Assembly (NCBI RefSeq): GCF_001746915.1
Contig: NZ_MJGC01000060.1
Coordinates: forward strand, 1-63,890
Direction of reading: 5' to 3'
DNA from: Desertifilum tharense IPPAS B-1220
GTDB taxonomy: Bacteria; Cyanobacteriota; Cyanobacteriia; Cyanobacteriales; Desertifilaceae
DNA: 63,890 nt
A model generated the notes under the pieces. That model did not search any database, had not been told where the DNA came from, and worked only from the letters and a program-made list of their open reading frames with translations. Shown piece after piece: positions 17,853-26,568 of the stretch (the stretch's first letter is position 1; each line of letters begins with the position of its first letter). Made by a program: the position numbers and the translations under genes.

Positions 17853-18245
17853 GTGCTGAGTGGGTGGAAAGTATCCTAGTTTCTTCGATAAGAAGTGGTG
17901 TTTATACCAAGTGCTGTTGCTTTAGCTTCTGCAAAGCAGTGTGCTGAGTGGGTAGAAAGTACCCTAGTTTCTTCGATAAGAAGTGGTGTCTATACCAAGT
18001 GCTGAGTAGAAAGTGCTGAGTGCTGAGTGCTGAGTGGGTGGAAAGTACCCTAGCTTCTTCGATAAGAAGTGGTGTCTATACCAAGTGCTGAGTAGAAAGT
18101 GCTGTTGCTAGCTTCCGCGCAGCGGTGTGCTGAGTGGGTGGAAAGTACCCTAGCTTCTTTGATAAGAAGTGGTGTCTATACCAAGTGCTGAATAGAAAGT
18201 GCTGAGTGCTGAGTGGGTGGAAAGTACCTTAGTTTCTTCGATATA
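17845..18245. repeat. Irregular five-copy repeat array with GTGCTGA heptamers
   Basis: Five copies of a unit containing GGTGGAAAGTACCCTAG, TTCTTCGATAAGAAGTGGTG and CTATACCAA begin (at TGGGTRGAAA) at 17861, 17949, 18035, 18135 and 18214, so spacing varies from 79 to 100 bp. Copies are joined by runs of GCTGAGT heptamers. Two junctions carry an extra hairpin insert (about 17917-17941 and 18105-18127). Each unit also has an internal hairpin (CTTC..GATAAGAAG). No gene is visible; the gap separates the MATE gene from the EcsC-like gene. Confidence 0.85.
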
Positions 18246-18310
18246 GCTAGAGGAGATTGAGGTACAGATAGGCAGGGATTTCTAGCGTTCTATACGGACT
18301 CTGCAATATC

Positions 18311-19519
18311 CTAAAGGTTAATCTCAAACTTTTGAGTGAGGGTATCGAGAATTTGCTGTTCTTCTGGGGTGACTTTGCGATCGCGTTCGGCTAGAGTTGT
18401 ACATCGGACTAATAAAGGAATAGCATAATCGCGATCGAGGTTTGCGATTAGAGTATCCAGGGGTTGAGGTTGTTGGATGTGAGATGCGATCGCCTCTAGC
18501 GACTCTGGTTTAAGATCCAATTGGGCTAATTCTGGCACAATATCCGACCAAGCCCGATCGGGATAGCTGGCGACAATCATGTGCGCTAAGATTTGATCCA
18601 TGACCCCTTGTTGCGCGATCGCCACTTTCAAGTATTCCTCGCTTTCCTGTTCTACGGCGTCTGGATCTTGAGGAATGTCTGGGTTAGTTTTCGCCTCATA
18701 AAAGCGACAGGCAGCATGGCCTAAAGAATATAGCATGGCGGCATTGGTACTCGCGCCAATCGCGGCTCCGGCAACGGGTACAATCTCAATTAACCCTAAA
18801 CCCGCTTTTAAAGCTTTCGATCCGCCCAGGGATAGCCCAAAAATTGCTAAAACTTCGCCCTTACGCGCCGAGTCTTTTAAATCTAACCCATAGGCGGCGG
18901 CAATTTGATAGACCATCTCCGCTTGTAGCAGGGTGGTAGCTGCTAAGTCTACCGCAAATAAGGCAGCGGCGGCTGTGGGTACAAAGTTACTCGCTAACCC
19001 AATCCCTCCAGCATACAGCGCCTTTTCTACCATAATCCGGTGAGAAATTTGAAACGCGCTATCTTGAGGATACTTTTCTTGAAGCTTGCGAACGGCGGCT
19101 TCGGCTTTCACCACATCCACTTGACCAATAATACCGAGCAACCAGTCAGAATGCGTCACTTTGGTGACAAACTTCAGCAGGGGGTTGTCAACCAGCAAGT
19201 TAGCGGCTTGTCCTGCGCCTTCTGTAGCTTTTTCTAAGATTTTTTGAGCTTGATGGCTCGCCGCCCCTCCCACCGTGCCAGCGGTGCTGACAGCCGCCTT
19301 TCCTGCATTCAGGGCTGTTGATGCGATCGCGCCTCCAATGCCTGTCGCTGTCTTTCCCACCGTTCCCAAGGTTTTCCCCATGCCCGTTACGGTTCCCTTC
19401 GCCGCATCCTGAAGGCGATCGCCTACATGGGATAATTTTTCTGAGAGCGATCGCTTCTCGTCCTTCGGCTCTGTTTCGTCAACATTTTCAGAGGGCAGGG
19501 AATTCGGGTCTTCAGCCAT
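18311..19519 (-). CDS. EcsC-like / DUF697-like protein with TerB-like tail
   Basis: A 402-residue protein from ATG 19519 (MAEDPNSLP). An in-frame extension to 19657 is rejected because it has no family-like sequence. A charged N-terminus is followed by a Gly/Ala/Thr-rich amphipathic region (about 40-110), then hydrophobic helices with IGLASNFVPTAAAALFAVDL and GLIEIVPVAGAAIGAS, reminiscent of EcsC/DUF697 membrane-associated proteins. The last ~45 residues (LLVRCTTLAERDRKVTPEEQ) look like a TerB-type helix pair. Membrane-associated, function unknown. It lies 155 bp downstream of the gene at 19675, with a terminator between them. Confidence 0.6.
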   Translation of the reverse strand: MAEDPNSLPSENVDETEPKDEKRSLSEKLSHVGDRLQDAAKGTVTGMGKTLGTVGKTATGIGGAIASTALNAGKAAVSTAGTVGGAASHQAQKILEKATEGAGQAANLLVDNPLLKFVTKVTHSDWLLGIIGQVDVVKAEAAVRKLQEKYPQDSAFQISHRIMVEKALYAGGIGLASNFVPTAAAALFAVDLAATTLLQAEMVYQIAAAYGLDLKDSARKGEVLAIFGLSLGGSKALKAGLGLIEIVPVAGAAIGASTNAAMLYSLGHAACRFYEAKTNPDIPQDPDAVEQESEEYLKVAIAQQGVMDQILAHMIVASYPDRAWSDIVPELAQLDLKPESLEAIASHIQQPQPLDTLIANLDRDYAIPLLVRCTTLAERDRKVTPEEQQILDTLTQKFEINL

Positions 19520-19592
19520 ACCGCTTAAGGTCAGAAACGCTACTGTTGAGGATAGCAAATTCCCCGAAAATCGTCCTGTATCAATAGAAAGA

Positions 19593-19620
19593 AAAAACGC
19601 CTGAACCTTCAAGCGTTTTG
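19593..19620 (-). terminator. Rho-independent terminator
   Basis: On the minus strand AAAACGC (19613-19619) pairs with GCGTTTT (19594-19600), with further inner pairing TGAA/TTCA. It ends in a run of T. It lies downstream of the gene stopping at 19675 and upstream of the next gene's start, so it separates two minus-strand transcripts. Confidence 0.8.
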
Positions 19621-19674
19621 CCAAAAAGAGCGAGTCTTCTGACTCAGCACCCAGCACTTTCTACTGGGCACTCA

Positions 19675-20553
19675 TTATTGCGGGCGAGTAGCAGCGGCGC
19701 GTTGAGCATATTCTAGATTGCTCTGATAAGCAACGGCTCTCTGCTGGGCGGTTTCATAGTTTGGGCTGGTTTGGGGTACTGCCCTCATAAAATCAATCGC
19801 TTCTTGCCATAAACTGGCGACGGTATTCCATTCTGCCCTAGTGGTTGCGGTTTGGGTGAGTTCCGCAGCGCGGGTTGCTCTATTAACCGCTTCTCGCCAA
19901 GGATCTGCCGCTGCCGGTTGGGTGCCGGGAGCAGTCGCAGGCGCATCGCCAGGGGGGGCTGTGGGGGCAATAGCAGGTGCTACAGCAGGCTCTGGGGAAC
20001 GGTTGAGGAACCACCACACCCCTAACCCCAACAGCAGTACAATGGGAATGGCTAGCAGCGGTAAGAGTTTTTTCAGTTGCGCCGGATCGACGTTTAAGGA
20101 TCTAGGCTTTTTGCCAGAACTTGCAACCACAGGAGCATCCTCATCGCTGTAGACGCCTTCGCTAGCATACTCGCCCTCAGAATTCTCGGCGTAATCATCC
20201 TCATAAGAAGCATACGCCCCACCCGTCATCGGGACAAATTCATCCTCGCTGGGATACAAGGCAGCAAGATCGATCGTTTCGCTCCAGGCGGGTTCTTTAA
20301 CGCCTTTTTGCCGTCCATAAACTAACAAGCTGGGAATCGTCTCAATCCCCAGATTTGTGAGTTCTTCATACAAAATGGGCATCGCTACGTGCTGTTCGGG
20401 AATTTGCGCGCCTTCAAGCAGCAGGTGCAAGCAGTCTTCTTTAAGAATTGCTTTTGCTGTTATACCTTGAGGTTGCAGCGAGCGATTCAGCAGAGCCGCG
20501 ATCGCATTCGGGTTTCCTTGTTTGGCAAGTTCTGGGATATTTTGCTGAGTCAT
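19675..20553 (-). CDS. Conserved single-pass membrane protein
   Basis: A 292-residue protein from ATG 20553 (MTQQNIPELAKQG), a typical cyanobacterial start; an in-frame extension to 20667 is not protein-like. Residues 1-85 form a small alpha/beta domain (NAIAALLNRSLQPQG; ILYEELTNLGIETIPSL). Residues 101-160 are acidic and low-complexity. A transmembrane helix spans about 163-184 (LLPLLAIPIVLLLGLGVWWF). A Pro/Ala linker (187-215) leads to a helical tail with a TPR-like pattern (TVASLWQEAIDFMRAVP). The topology suggests a cytoplasmic head and an extracytoplasmic tail. Function unknown. Confidence 0.65.
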   Translation of the reverse strand: MTQQNIPELAKQGNPNAIAALLNRSLQPQGITAKAILKEDCLHLLLEGAQIPEQHVAMPILYEELTNLGIETIPSLLVYGRQKGVKEPAWSETIDLAALYPSEDEFVPMTGGAYASYEDDYAENSEGEYASEGVYSDEDAPVVASSGKKPRSLNVDPAQLKKLLPLLAIPIVLLLGLGVWWFLNRSPEPAVAPAIAPTAPPGDAPATAPGTQPAAADPWREAVNRATRAAELTQTATTRAEWNTVASLWQEAIDFMRAVPQTSPNYETAQQRAVAYQSNLEYAQRAAATRPQ

Positions 20554-20845
20554 GTCTAGAGGCACCAGAAGGTGGCGACTATCGGGGTATCTAGCCTTAG
20601 AGTTCCCTCTTCTCGCACCCATCATAACTCTATACAGACAATCCGAGTTGACAGGAGAACACCCCAAGTGTAGAAGGACTCTATTCGTATTTTGCCAGAT
20701 TTTGTTCCCTGTGCTGAGTGGGACTGTACAAAGTACCGAGTTCTGAGGGGAGATAAATATACTAGGAGGAAATGCGCGTCATCAAATTAATTCCACCAGA
20801 ACCCCACCCTATACCCCTATTAACTTTGTTCTAAAGTGAGACATT

Positions 20846-22789
20846 ATGGATTATTCCCGGCTGGTGAGGCTTAATCAAGGACTTTTAACCGGAACTGCCC
20901 TACTCGGCTTAGGTTCTATTGTCGCTGGGGCCGTTGGGGGTCCCATGTGGGGCGGTATCGCTAACTTTACTGCCGGGATGGTGGCGAATTATTTAGGGGC
21001 GTTGGTGGACAGACTCCGCACCAGTAGCGATGTTTTACGCAACGAAGATATCGCCAAAGCTGCGGGGCGTGCCGTAGGGAAGACTTTATTAGAAACTATC
21101 AGTCCCCGTTATCCTGAGATTCAGAAGCCGCTAGAGGCATTAGCTGAGAAAACCGAGGGTTATTGGGTGGAATGGGCAGAACAAGCCAAAACCCTAAACC
21201 TGTTTGAGTCCTTACAAGAAGACCAGTTGCACCAGATTTTCGCCCAAAAACCGGAAACTTTTACGGATTATCAGGTATTGCCGAAGGAACAATGGCAGGA
21301 AGTGGTGAGATGGCTGTTTGAACAGGGGTGTGAGAATGGGGTTTTGCTGGATAGTCTAGAGAGTTATCAAGATGTTATTGGCGATTTATCCCAGGAGTTA
21401 GAGAAAAACTTTAATAAAAACCTGCGCCAAGTCCTGAAAGACGATGCCGCAAGCGGTGGTAAAGCTTTTGCGGGGATGTTATTTGACTTGCATGGAGCAA
21501 CACTGGCAAAAATTGACGCCATTCAGGAATACCTGCCTAAAATTGCCAGCAAAGAGGATGTGTGTCGGCTGTTGCAGCAGTTAGATACAGGTATCCGAGA
21601 CGAACTCAGCCAAATTCGGGAAACTTTACAGCAGTATTTCGACCTCAATAGACCCCGCTTACCCATTCCTCAAGAATGTGAAACCGTTATTGCCGACAGA
21701 ACCCTAGATTTTGTTGGGCGTGAATATGTATTTACGGCCATACGCGACTTTTTGCAGCGCCAACCGAAGGGCTATTTCATCCTTGAAGCAGATCCGGGAG
21801 TGGGCAAAAGTGCAATTTTGGCAAAGTTAGTTCAGCTATTGAAACGGCGCTGTCTCACTCATTTTAATATTCAAGCTCAAGGCATTATCAAGCCGCAACA
21901 ATTCCTAGAAAATATCTGTACCCAACTGATTGAGGGCTATAACCTCGATTATCCCCGATTGCCAGACAAGACGGCAGAAGACGGGAATGTTTTAGCGCGA
22001 CTATTGGGGGAAGCCAGTAAAACTTTAGAACCCGGACAAAAATTAGTCGTGGTGGTCGATGCATTGGACGAGGTTGATTCATCCAGCCAAACCCAAGGCA
22101 GTAATATCCTCTATTTACCCGATGCCCTGCCGGATCATGTTTATTTTATCCTCTCGAAACGCCCCAAACAACTGCCCCTACCTCTGAGCGATTATCAAAC
22201 CACTTTTGATTTAATGCAGTATCCGGCAGAAAGTGCGAGGGATGCCCGTCGCTACGCCGGGAACCGTTGGCGGCAGAGTCCGCAGATTCAGGAATGGGTG
22301 AAATCGCGCAACTCTTCCCCAGAGCAGTTTTTTACGGAACTGGTGGCGAAAAGTGAAAATAACTTTATGTATTTGCGCTATGTTTTGAAGGACATCCACG
22401 ATGGACTGTATGAGAGCGAAACCCTAGACAGTTTGCCGGAAGGGTTGCAACGGTATTATCAAAAACATTGGCGGCTTATGGGGATGAATGCGAACCCCTT
22501 GCCTATTGATAAAATCCGCACGATTTATGTCTTGTGTCTAGTCAGAGAAGCGGTTTCCCGTTTCTTGTTGGCACAGTTAACGGAGATCGCGGAATATCAG
22601 CTAGGTCCTATTTTGAAAGAATGGGAACAGTTTTTGAGAGCGCAAAAGGTAGAGAAGGAAACCCGCTACACCATCTATCATGCCTCCTTTAGTGATTTTC
22701 TCAAGGAGCAGGCTGAAGATTCGGGGGTTGATTTGGAGAATATTAAACGCTGCATTGCCGAAAACTTCGCCAAGGGAGCGCCTCTATGA
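20846..22789 (+). CDS. NACHT-type STAND NTPase (N-terminal half of a split NLR-like protein)
   Basis: A 647-residue signal-transduction ATPase. Residues 12-56 are hydrophobic and Gly-rich (TALLGLGSIVAGAVGG). Residues 57-265 are helical. The NTPase begins with DFVGRE (288-293). Walker A is DPGVGKS (316-322). Walker B is VVVVDALDEVD (401-411), with the D-A-L-D-E form typical of NACHT, and ILSKRP (435-440) matches the arginine-containing sensor. A winged-helix-like region follows, with YHASFSDFL (611-619). Such proteins oligomerise on ligand binding and trigger an N-terminal effector. The sensor domain is absent here and is encoded by the next gene, which overlaps by four bases (ATGA), so the two are probably translationally coupled. 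Confidence 0.85.
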   Translation: MDYSRLVRLNQGLLTGTALLGLGSIVAGAVGGPMWGGIANFTAGMVANYLGALVDRLRTSSDVLRNEDIAKAAGRAVGKTLLETISPRYPEIQKPLEALAEKTEGYWVEWAEQAKTLNLFESLQEDQLHQIFAQKPETFTDYQVLPKEQWQEVVRWLFEQGCENGVLLDSLESYQDVIGDLSQELEKNFNKNLRQVLKDDAASGGKAFAGMLFDLHGATLAKIDAIQEYLPKIASKEDVCRLLQQLDTGIRDELSQIRETLQQYFDLNRPRLPIPQECETVIADRTLDFVGREYVFTAIRDFLQRQPKGYFILEADPGVGKSAILAKLVQLLKRRCLTHFNIQAQGIIKPQQFLENICTQLIEGYNLDYPRLPDKTAEDGNVLARLLGEASKTLEPGQKLVVVVDALDEVDSSSQTQGSNILYLPDALPDHVYFILSKRPKQLPLPLSDYQTTFDLMQYPAESARDARRYAGNRWRQSPQIQEWVKSRNSSPEQFFTELVAKSENNFMYLRYVLKDIHDGLYESETLDSLPEGLQRYYQKHWRLMGMNANPLPIDKIRTIYVLCLVREAVSRFLLAQLTEIAEYQLGPILKEWEQFLRAQKVEKETRYTIYHASFSDFLKEQAEDSGVDLENIKRCIAENFAKGAPL

Positions 22790-24225
22790 CTACAGCATTA
22801 GGCAAATGGCTAACGGAACAGGTGCCGGAAAAGCGTTTGCACCTCCTGCGACACCAACCCAGTTATTTTGCTGATATTGGGGAAGTCAAGCGGTTGAGGG
22901 CTTGGTTAACGGATTTTGGCTTTTTGGAGCAGAAGTTAGCAGTAGCGGGGATAACAGCATTAATTGAGGATTACGATCTGGCGTTACCGCTGCTATCAGC
23001 AGGAGAACAACGGACATTAAAACTCATTCAAGGGGCATTGCGGCTATCTGCTCATGTTCTGGCGGAGGATAATAGTCAGCTAGCAGGGCAGTTGTGGGGA
23101 CGGTTGTTGTCATTCTCTGAACCCGAAATTTCAGCCCTACTAGAACAGACAAAACAATCGCACGCAAAACCCTGGTTTCATCTTTTAACGCCAACCTTAA
23201 CTCCTCCAGGTGGGCCGCTACTGCAAACCTTTTCCGGTCATAGTGACTGGGTAAGAGCAGTCGCCATTACCCCCGATGGCACCCAGGTGGTTTCTGGCTC
23301 AGGCGATAACACGCTGAAACTGTGGAACTTGCAAACCGGGGAAGCCCTGGTCACCTTTTCCGGTCATAGTGGCTTTGTAAGAGCAGTCGCCATTACCCCC
23401 GATGGCACCCAGGCGGTTTCTGGCTCAGACGATAACACGCTGAAACTGTGGAACTTGCAAACCGGGGAAGTCCTGACCACCTTTTCGGGTCATAGTAGCT
23501 CGGTAAGAGCAGTCGCCATTACCCCCAGTGGCATCCAGGCGGTTTCTGGCTCATGGGATAACACGCTGAAACTGTGGGACTTGCAAACCGGAGAAGCCCT
23601 GACTACCTTTTCGGGTCATAGTGGCTTTGTAAGGGCAGTTGCCATTACCCTCGATGGCACCCAAGCGGTTTCTGGCTCAGATGATGGGACGCTGAAACTG
23701 TGGAACTTGCAAACTGGGGAAACCCTGGCCACCTTTTGCGGTCATAGTAGCGGGGTAAATGCAGCCGTCATTACCCCTAATGGCACCGAGGCGGTTTCTG
23801 GCTCAGGCGATGGGACGCTGAAACTGTGGAACTTGCAAACTGGGGAAGCCCTGGCCACTTTTTCCGGTCACAGTGGCTCGGTAACAGCAGTCGCCATTAC
23901 CCCCGATGGCACCCAGGCGGTTTCTGCCTCAACCGAGGATAACACGTTGAAACTGTGGAACTTGCAAACCGGGGAAGCCCTGGCCACTTTTTCCGGTCAT
24001 AGTAGCTGGGTAACAGCAGTCGCCATTACCCCCGATGGCACCCAGGTGGTTTCTGTCTCATGGGACAACACGCTGAAACTGTGGAACTTGCAAACCGGGG
24101 AAGTGGTAGCAACTTTTAGCGGTGACAATGAATTAACCTCCTGTGCTGTTGCCCCCGATGGCGTAACCCTTGTGGTGGGTGAAACATCAGGACGAGTTCA
24201 TTTTCTCCGCTTAGAGGGGATATGA
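22786..24225 (+). CDS. WD40 repeat sensor half of a split NACHT-WD40 protein
   Basis: A 479-residue protein. Residues 1-145 are the helical linker that in fused cyanobacterial NACHT- or NB-ARC-WD40 proteins joins the NTPase to the propeller (RLRAWLTDFGFLEQKL; GALRLSAHVLAED). Seven well-kept WD40 units follow, each about 42 residues (FSGHSGFVRAVAITPDGT; DNTLKLWNLQTGE), then a degenerate eighth that ends the protein. WD40 propellers bind proteins and act as the ligand sensor of NLR-like proteins. The ATG overlaps the upstream TGA. The split falls exactly at the NTPase/linker boundary, so this may be a natural two-gene form or a recent frameshift. Confidence 0.88.
   Translation: MTTALGKWLTEQVPEKRLHLLRHQPSYFADIGEVKRLRAWLTDFGFLEQKLAVAGITALIEDYDLALPLLSAGEQRTLKLIQGALRLSAHVLAEDNSQLAGQLWGRLLSFSEPEISALLEQTKQSHAKPWFHLLTPTLTPPGGPLLQTFSGHSDWVRAVAITPDGTQVVSGSGDNTLKLWNLQTGEALVTFSGHSGFVRAVAITPDGTQAVSGSDDNTLKLWNLQTGEVLTTFSGHSSSVRAVAITPSGIQAVSGSWDNTLKLWDLQTGEALTTFSGHSGFVRAVAITLDGTQAVSGSDDGTLKLWNLQTGETLATFCGHSSGVNAAVITPNGTEAVSGSGDGTLKLWNLQTGEALATFSGHSGSVTAVAITPDGTQAVSASTEDNTLKLWNLQTGEALATFSGHSSWVTAVAITPDGTQVVSVSWDNTLKLWNLQTGEVVATFSGDNELTSCAVAPDGVTLVVGETSGRVHFLRLEGI
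23230..24120 (+). repeat. Seven near-identical 126-bp WD40-coding repeats
   Basis: The GGTCAT landmark recurs at 23236, 23362, 23488, 23614, 23740, 23866 (as GGTCAC) and 23995, with a degenerate eighth at 24121. Spacing is 126 bp, except one 129-bp unit that has gained a codon. Units are highly similar at DNA level, including synonymous positions, which points to recent duplication or gene conversion within the gene. Confidence 0.9.
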
Positions 24226-24308
24226 GAAAGCCAGTTTCTTCAATCCTGTCAGCGTTGATGAGGTTGTGTCCCTAAAAATTATCGATTGAGGCTTAAGGTA
24301 AGTAACTC

Positions 24309-24548
24309 ATGCAAATAACGATTGACCTACCACCCGACTTAGAACAAGACCTAATCCGTCAAGCCGCGCAATCTAATATTCCTCTACAGACTTTAATCCT
24401 ACAAGTTTTACGCCATCGGATTCAAACACCTGCTCTTACTGATTATCAATGGCCAGAGGCGATCTTAGCTTATCAAGGAATTCCCGACTTTCCCGCCTTC
24501 GAGTCCTATCGCGATGAACTGCTTCCCCCTCGCGAAGGGGAACGCTAA
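24309..24548 (+). CDS. Small ribbon-helix-helix-like (antitoxin-like) protein
   Basis: A 79-residue protein. The N-terminus has the pattern of a short beta-strand followed by two helices (MQITIDLPPDLEQDLIRQAA then IPLQTLILQVLRHRI). This resembles ribbon-helix-helix proteins and VapB/antitoxin-like N-termini of cyanobacteria. The C-terminus is short and acidic. No toxin-sized partner gene is next to it: the WD40 gene ends 83 bp upstream and prfA converges from the other side. Start ATG 24309 follows AAGGTAAG. Could be a solitary antitoxin, a small regulator, or a remnant. Confidence 0.55.
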   Translation: MQITIDLPPDLEQDLIRQAAQSNIPLQTLILQVLRHRIQTPALTDYQWPEAILAYQGIPDFPAFESYRDELLPPREGER

Positions 24549-24589
24549 GGGTTTTATTCCTCGTTTAGCGGCGTATTTTAACCCAGTCA

Positions 24590-25693
24590 TTAACGAGAGA
24601 CAGCACTTTCTGAGGCGAGTTCTTCCATGCGTTCTTGTTGATCTTGGGAGATACAGGTTTGAATTAGGGTTTCAATTTCGCCTTCAAGCACAGGGGATAA
24701 ACTGAAGTTTTGGTTTAAGCGATGATCTGTAACCCGGTTATCCTTATAGTTATAGGTGCGGATTTTCTCCGATCGCGCTCCGGTTCCCACTTGCGATCGC
24801 CGCATTGAGGTCACTTCTTCCTGCTGTTCGCGTAGCTTGATCTCGTATAACTTCGCCCGCAGGATCTGCATTGCCCGTTCGCGGTTTTGGAGTTGCGATC
24901 GCTCTTCCGTACAAAAGACGCGAATTCCCGTAGGTTTGTGGATCAAGTCAACCGCCGTTTCTACCTTGTTGACGTTTTGACCGCCCGCACCCCCGGATCG
25001 CGCCGTTGTCATTTCAATATCTTTAGCGTCAATCTCAACTTCCACGTCATCCACTTCCGGCATAATTGCCACCGTCGCCGTAGAAGTGTGGACGCGCCCG
25101 CCCGCTTCCGTTACCGGGACGCGCTGCACGCGATGAACGCCCGCTTCAAACTTCAACTTACTATAAACGCGATCGCCCTTAATTTCCAGGATCGCTTCTT
25201 TAAAACCGCCCATATCCGCCAGCGACTCGCTGACTAAACTCACCTGCCAGCCTTGGGTTTCCGCATAGCGAGAGTACATTCTCACCAAATCTCCCGCCCA
25301 AATACTGGCTTCATCGCCGCCCGTCCCCGCCCGAATTTCCAGCATGATGTTCTTATCATCATTGGGGTCGCGGGGTAACAGTAAAATCGTTAACCGATTT
25401 TCGAGTTCCTCAATCTGAGACTCCAACTCAGCCACTTCCATCGCCGCCATCTCTTGGAGATCGGGGTCGTTATTGGCTTCTTTCAGGACTTGTCTAGCCC
25501 CTTGTAACTCTTCTGTGGCGTTTTTCCAAACCTCGTAGGTATTGACGACCTCTTCTAAGGACGCCCGCGCCTTGGCAACCCGTTGCAGTTCCGTTGGATC
25601 GGTTGCAATATCCGGATCGGCCAACCGTCGAGTCAGTTCTTCAAAAGTCTGCTCTACAGATTTGAGTTTATCCAACAGGTAAGCATCAGCCAT
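24590..25693 (-). CDS. prfA: Peptide chain release factor 1
   Basis: A 367-residue class I release factor from ATG 25693 ([10 protein letters not shown]); an in-frame ATG eight codons upstream (25717) is less typical. The GGQ peptidyl-tRNA hydrolysis motif is at residues 237-239 ([11 protein letters not shown]). The codon-recognition tripeptide is P-V-T (193-195), the PxT form of RF1, which reads UAA and UAG, not the SPF of RF2. Length matches bacterial RF1 (about 360). It is the last gene of the long minus-strand cluster, 122 bp after rpmE. Confidence 0.97.
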   Translation of the reverse strand: MADAYLLDKLKSVEQTFEELTRRLADPDIATDPTELQRVAKARASLEEVVNTYEVWKNATEELQGARQVLKEANNDPDLQEMAAMEVAELESQIEELENRLTILLLPRDPNDDKNIMLEIRAGTGGDEASIWAGDLVRMYSRYAETQGWQVSLVSESLADMGGFKEAILEIKGDRVYSKLKFEAGVHRVQRVPVTEAGGRVHTSTATVAIMPEVDDVEVEIDAKDIEMTTARSGGAGGQNVNKVETAVDLIHKPTGIRVFCTEERSQLQNRERAMQILRAKLYEIKLREQQEEVTSMRRSQVGTGARSEKIRTYNYKDNRVTDHRLNQNFSLSPVLEGEIETLIQTCISQDQQERMEELASESAVSR

Positions 25694-25815
25694 ATAACGA
25701 CCCTCTGTTTCGTCCAATGTTGAGAATGTGCGACCAATTTGTGTCAGTCCTTGGCGTTCTGCAAATGCAGCGATCGCCTTGACAAATTACGAGCTTAATG
25801 CTGTGAGGGTCGTCG

Positions 25816-26061
25816 CTACTTTTTCTTCTTCCCGGTCTCAGCGGACTGGTCGCCAGACACCATCCCATACTTGCGAAGGAAGCGCTCAACCCGACCTTCC
25901 GTATCAATAATCTTCTGAGTCCCCGTAAAGAAGGGATGATTGCCCGACCACACATCAACATGTAGTTCCGGCTTTGTTGAACCCACGGTCATCACCAGTT
26001 CGCCATTACAGTAAACCTTGGCGTCCGGGTACCACTGCGGATGAATTTCAGATTTTGCCAT
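25816..26061 (-). CDS. rpmE: 50S ribosomal protein L31, zinc-free form
   Basis: An 81-residue L31, started at ATG 26061 (MAKSEIHPQWYP). A 24-residue in-frame extension upstream reads like intergenic DNA. The core HPFFTG signature is present. The zinc ligands of the C+ form are missing: only one Cys (in YCNGEL) is found, and VWSGNHPFF replaces the second Cys pair. It is therefore a C- type that needs no zinc. A Lys-rich tail (GKKKK) follows. L31 bridges the large and small subunits. Confidence 0.95.
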   Translation of the reverse strand: MAKSEIHPQWYPDAKVYCNGELVMTVGSTKPELHVDVWSGNHPFFTGTQKIIDTEGRVERFLRKYGMVSGDQSAETGKKKK

Positions 26062-26134
26062 TGTTTTAGACTCACCAATTAGCTGCTCTACGTTAATTTT
26101 AGCGTTGCCAAGATCGCAACCCCAATCTGCCATC

Positions 26135-26563
26135 CTAACGTTTGGAGAATTGAGGAGCTTTACGCGCTTTCCGCAAACCGTATTTCTTCCGTTCCTTGGC
26201 GCGGGGGTCGCGGGTCAGGTAGCCTTCAACTTTCAGAGGCTTGCGGTTATCGGGGTCAAGCTGACAAAGCGCTCTAGCCACTCCCAAACGGATCGAATCA
26301 GCTTGGCCGGTTAAGCCGCCGCCTTGGACGTTGACCAGAATGTCGTACTCGTTCTCTAGGCCCAAGGTTTCTAAAGGTGCCTTCGCAGCATTCAAATAAC
26401 CGGCGTTGAACTGTAAATACAGGTCGCCCGGTTTGCCATTAATCGTTAATTGACCTTCACCGGGAATCAGGCGAACCCGCGCAATAGAAGACTTGCGGCG
26501 TCCGGTTCCCCAATAAACAGCGCGATTTTGCTCGGTTGGGCGATTTTGTTCAGTTGCTTGCAT
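26135..26563 (-). CDS. rpsI: 30S ribosomal protein S9
   Basis: A 142-residue S9. The N-terminal [14 protein letters not shown] and the basic C-terminal tail ending PQFSKR are diagnostic; the terminal Lys-Arg reaches the P-site tRNA. A 12-residue polar N-terminal extension (with a repeated TEQNR) precedes the conserved core. It follows rplM by 5 bp, the usual L13-S9 pairing. Confidence 0.97.
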   Translation of the reverse strand: MQATEQNRPTEQNRAVYWGTGRRKSSIARVRLIPGEGQLTINGKPGDLYLQFNAGYLNAAKAPLETLGLENEYDILVNVQGGGLTGQADSIRLGVARALCQLDPDNRKPLKVEGYLTRDPRAKERKKYGLRKARKAPQFSKR

Positions 26564-26568
26564 GGGTT

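Noticed and set aside
17845..18245. Possible CRISPR array
   Set aside because: Spacing is irregular (79-100 bp), the spacers are themselves repeats, and no cas genes are in the window.
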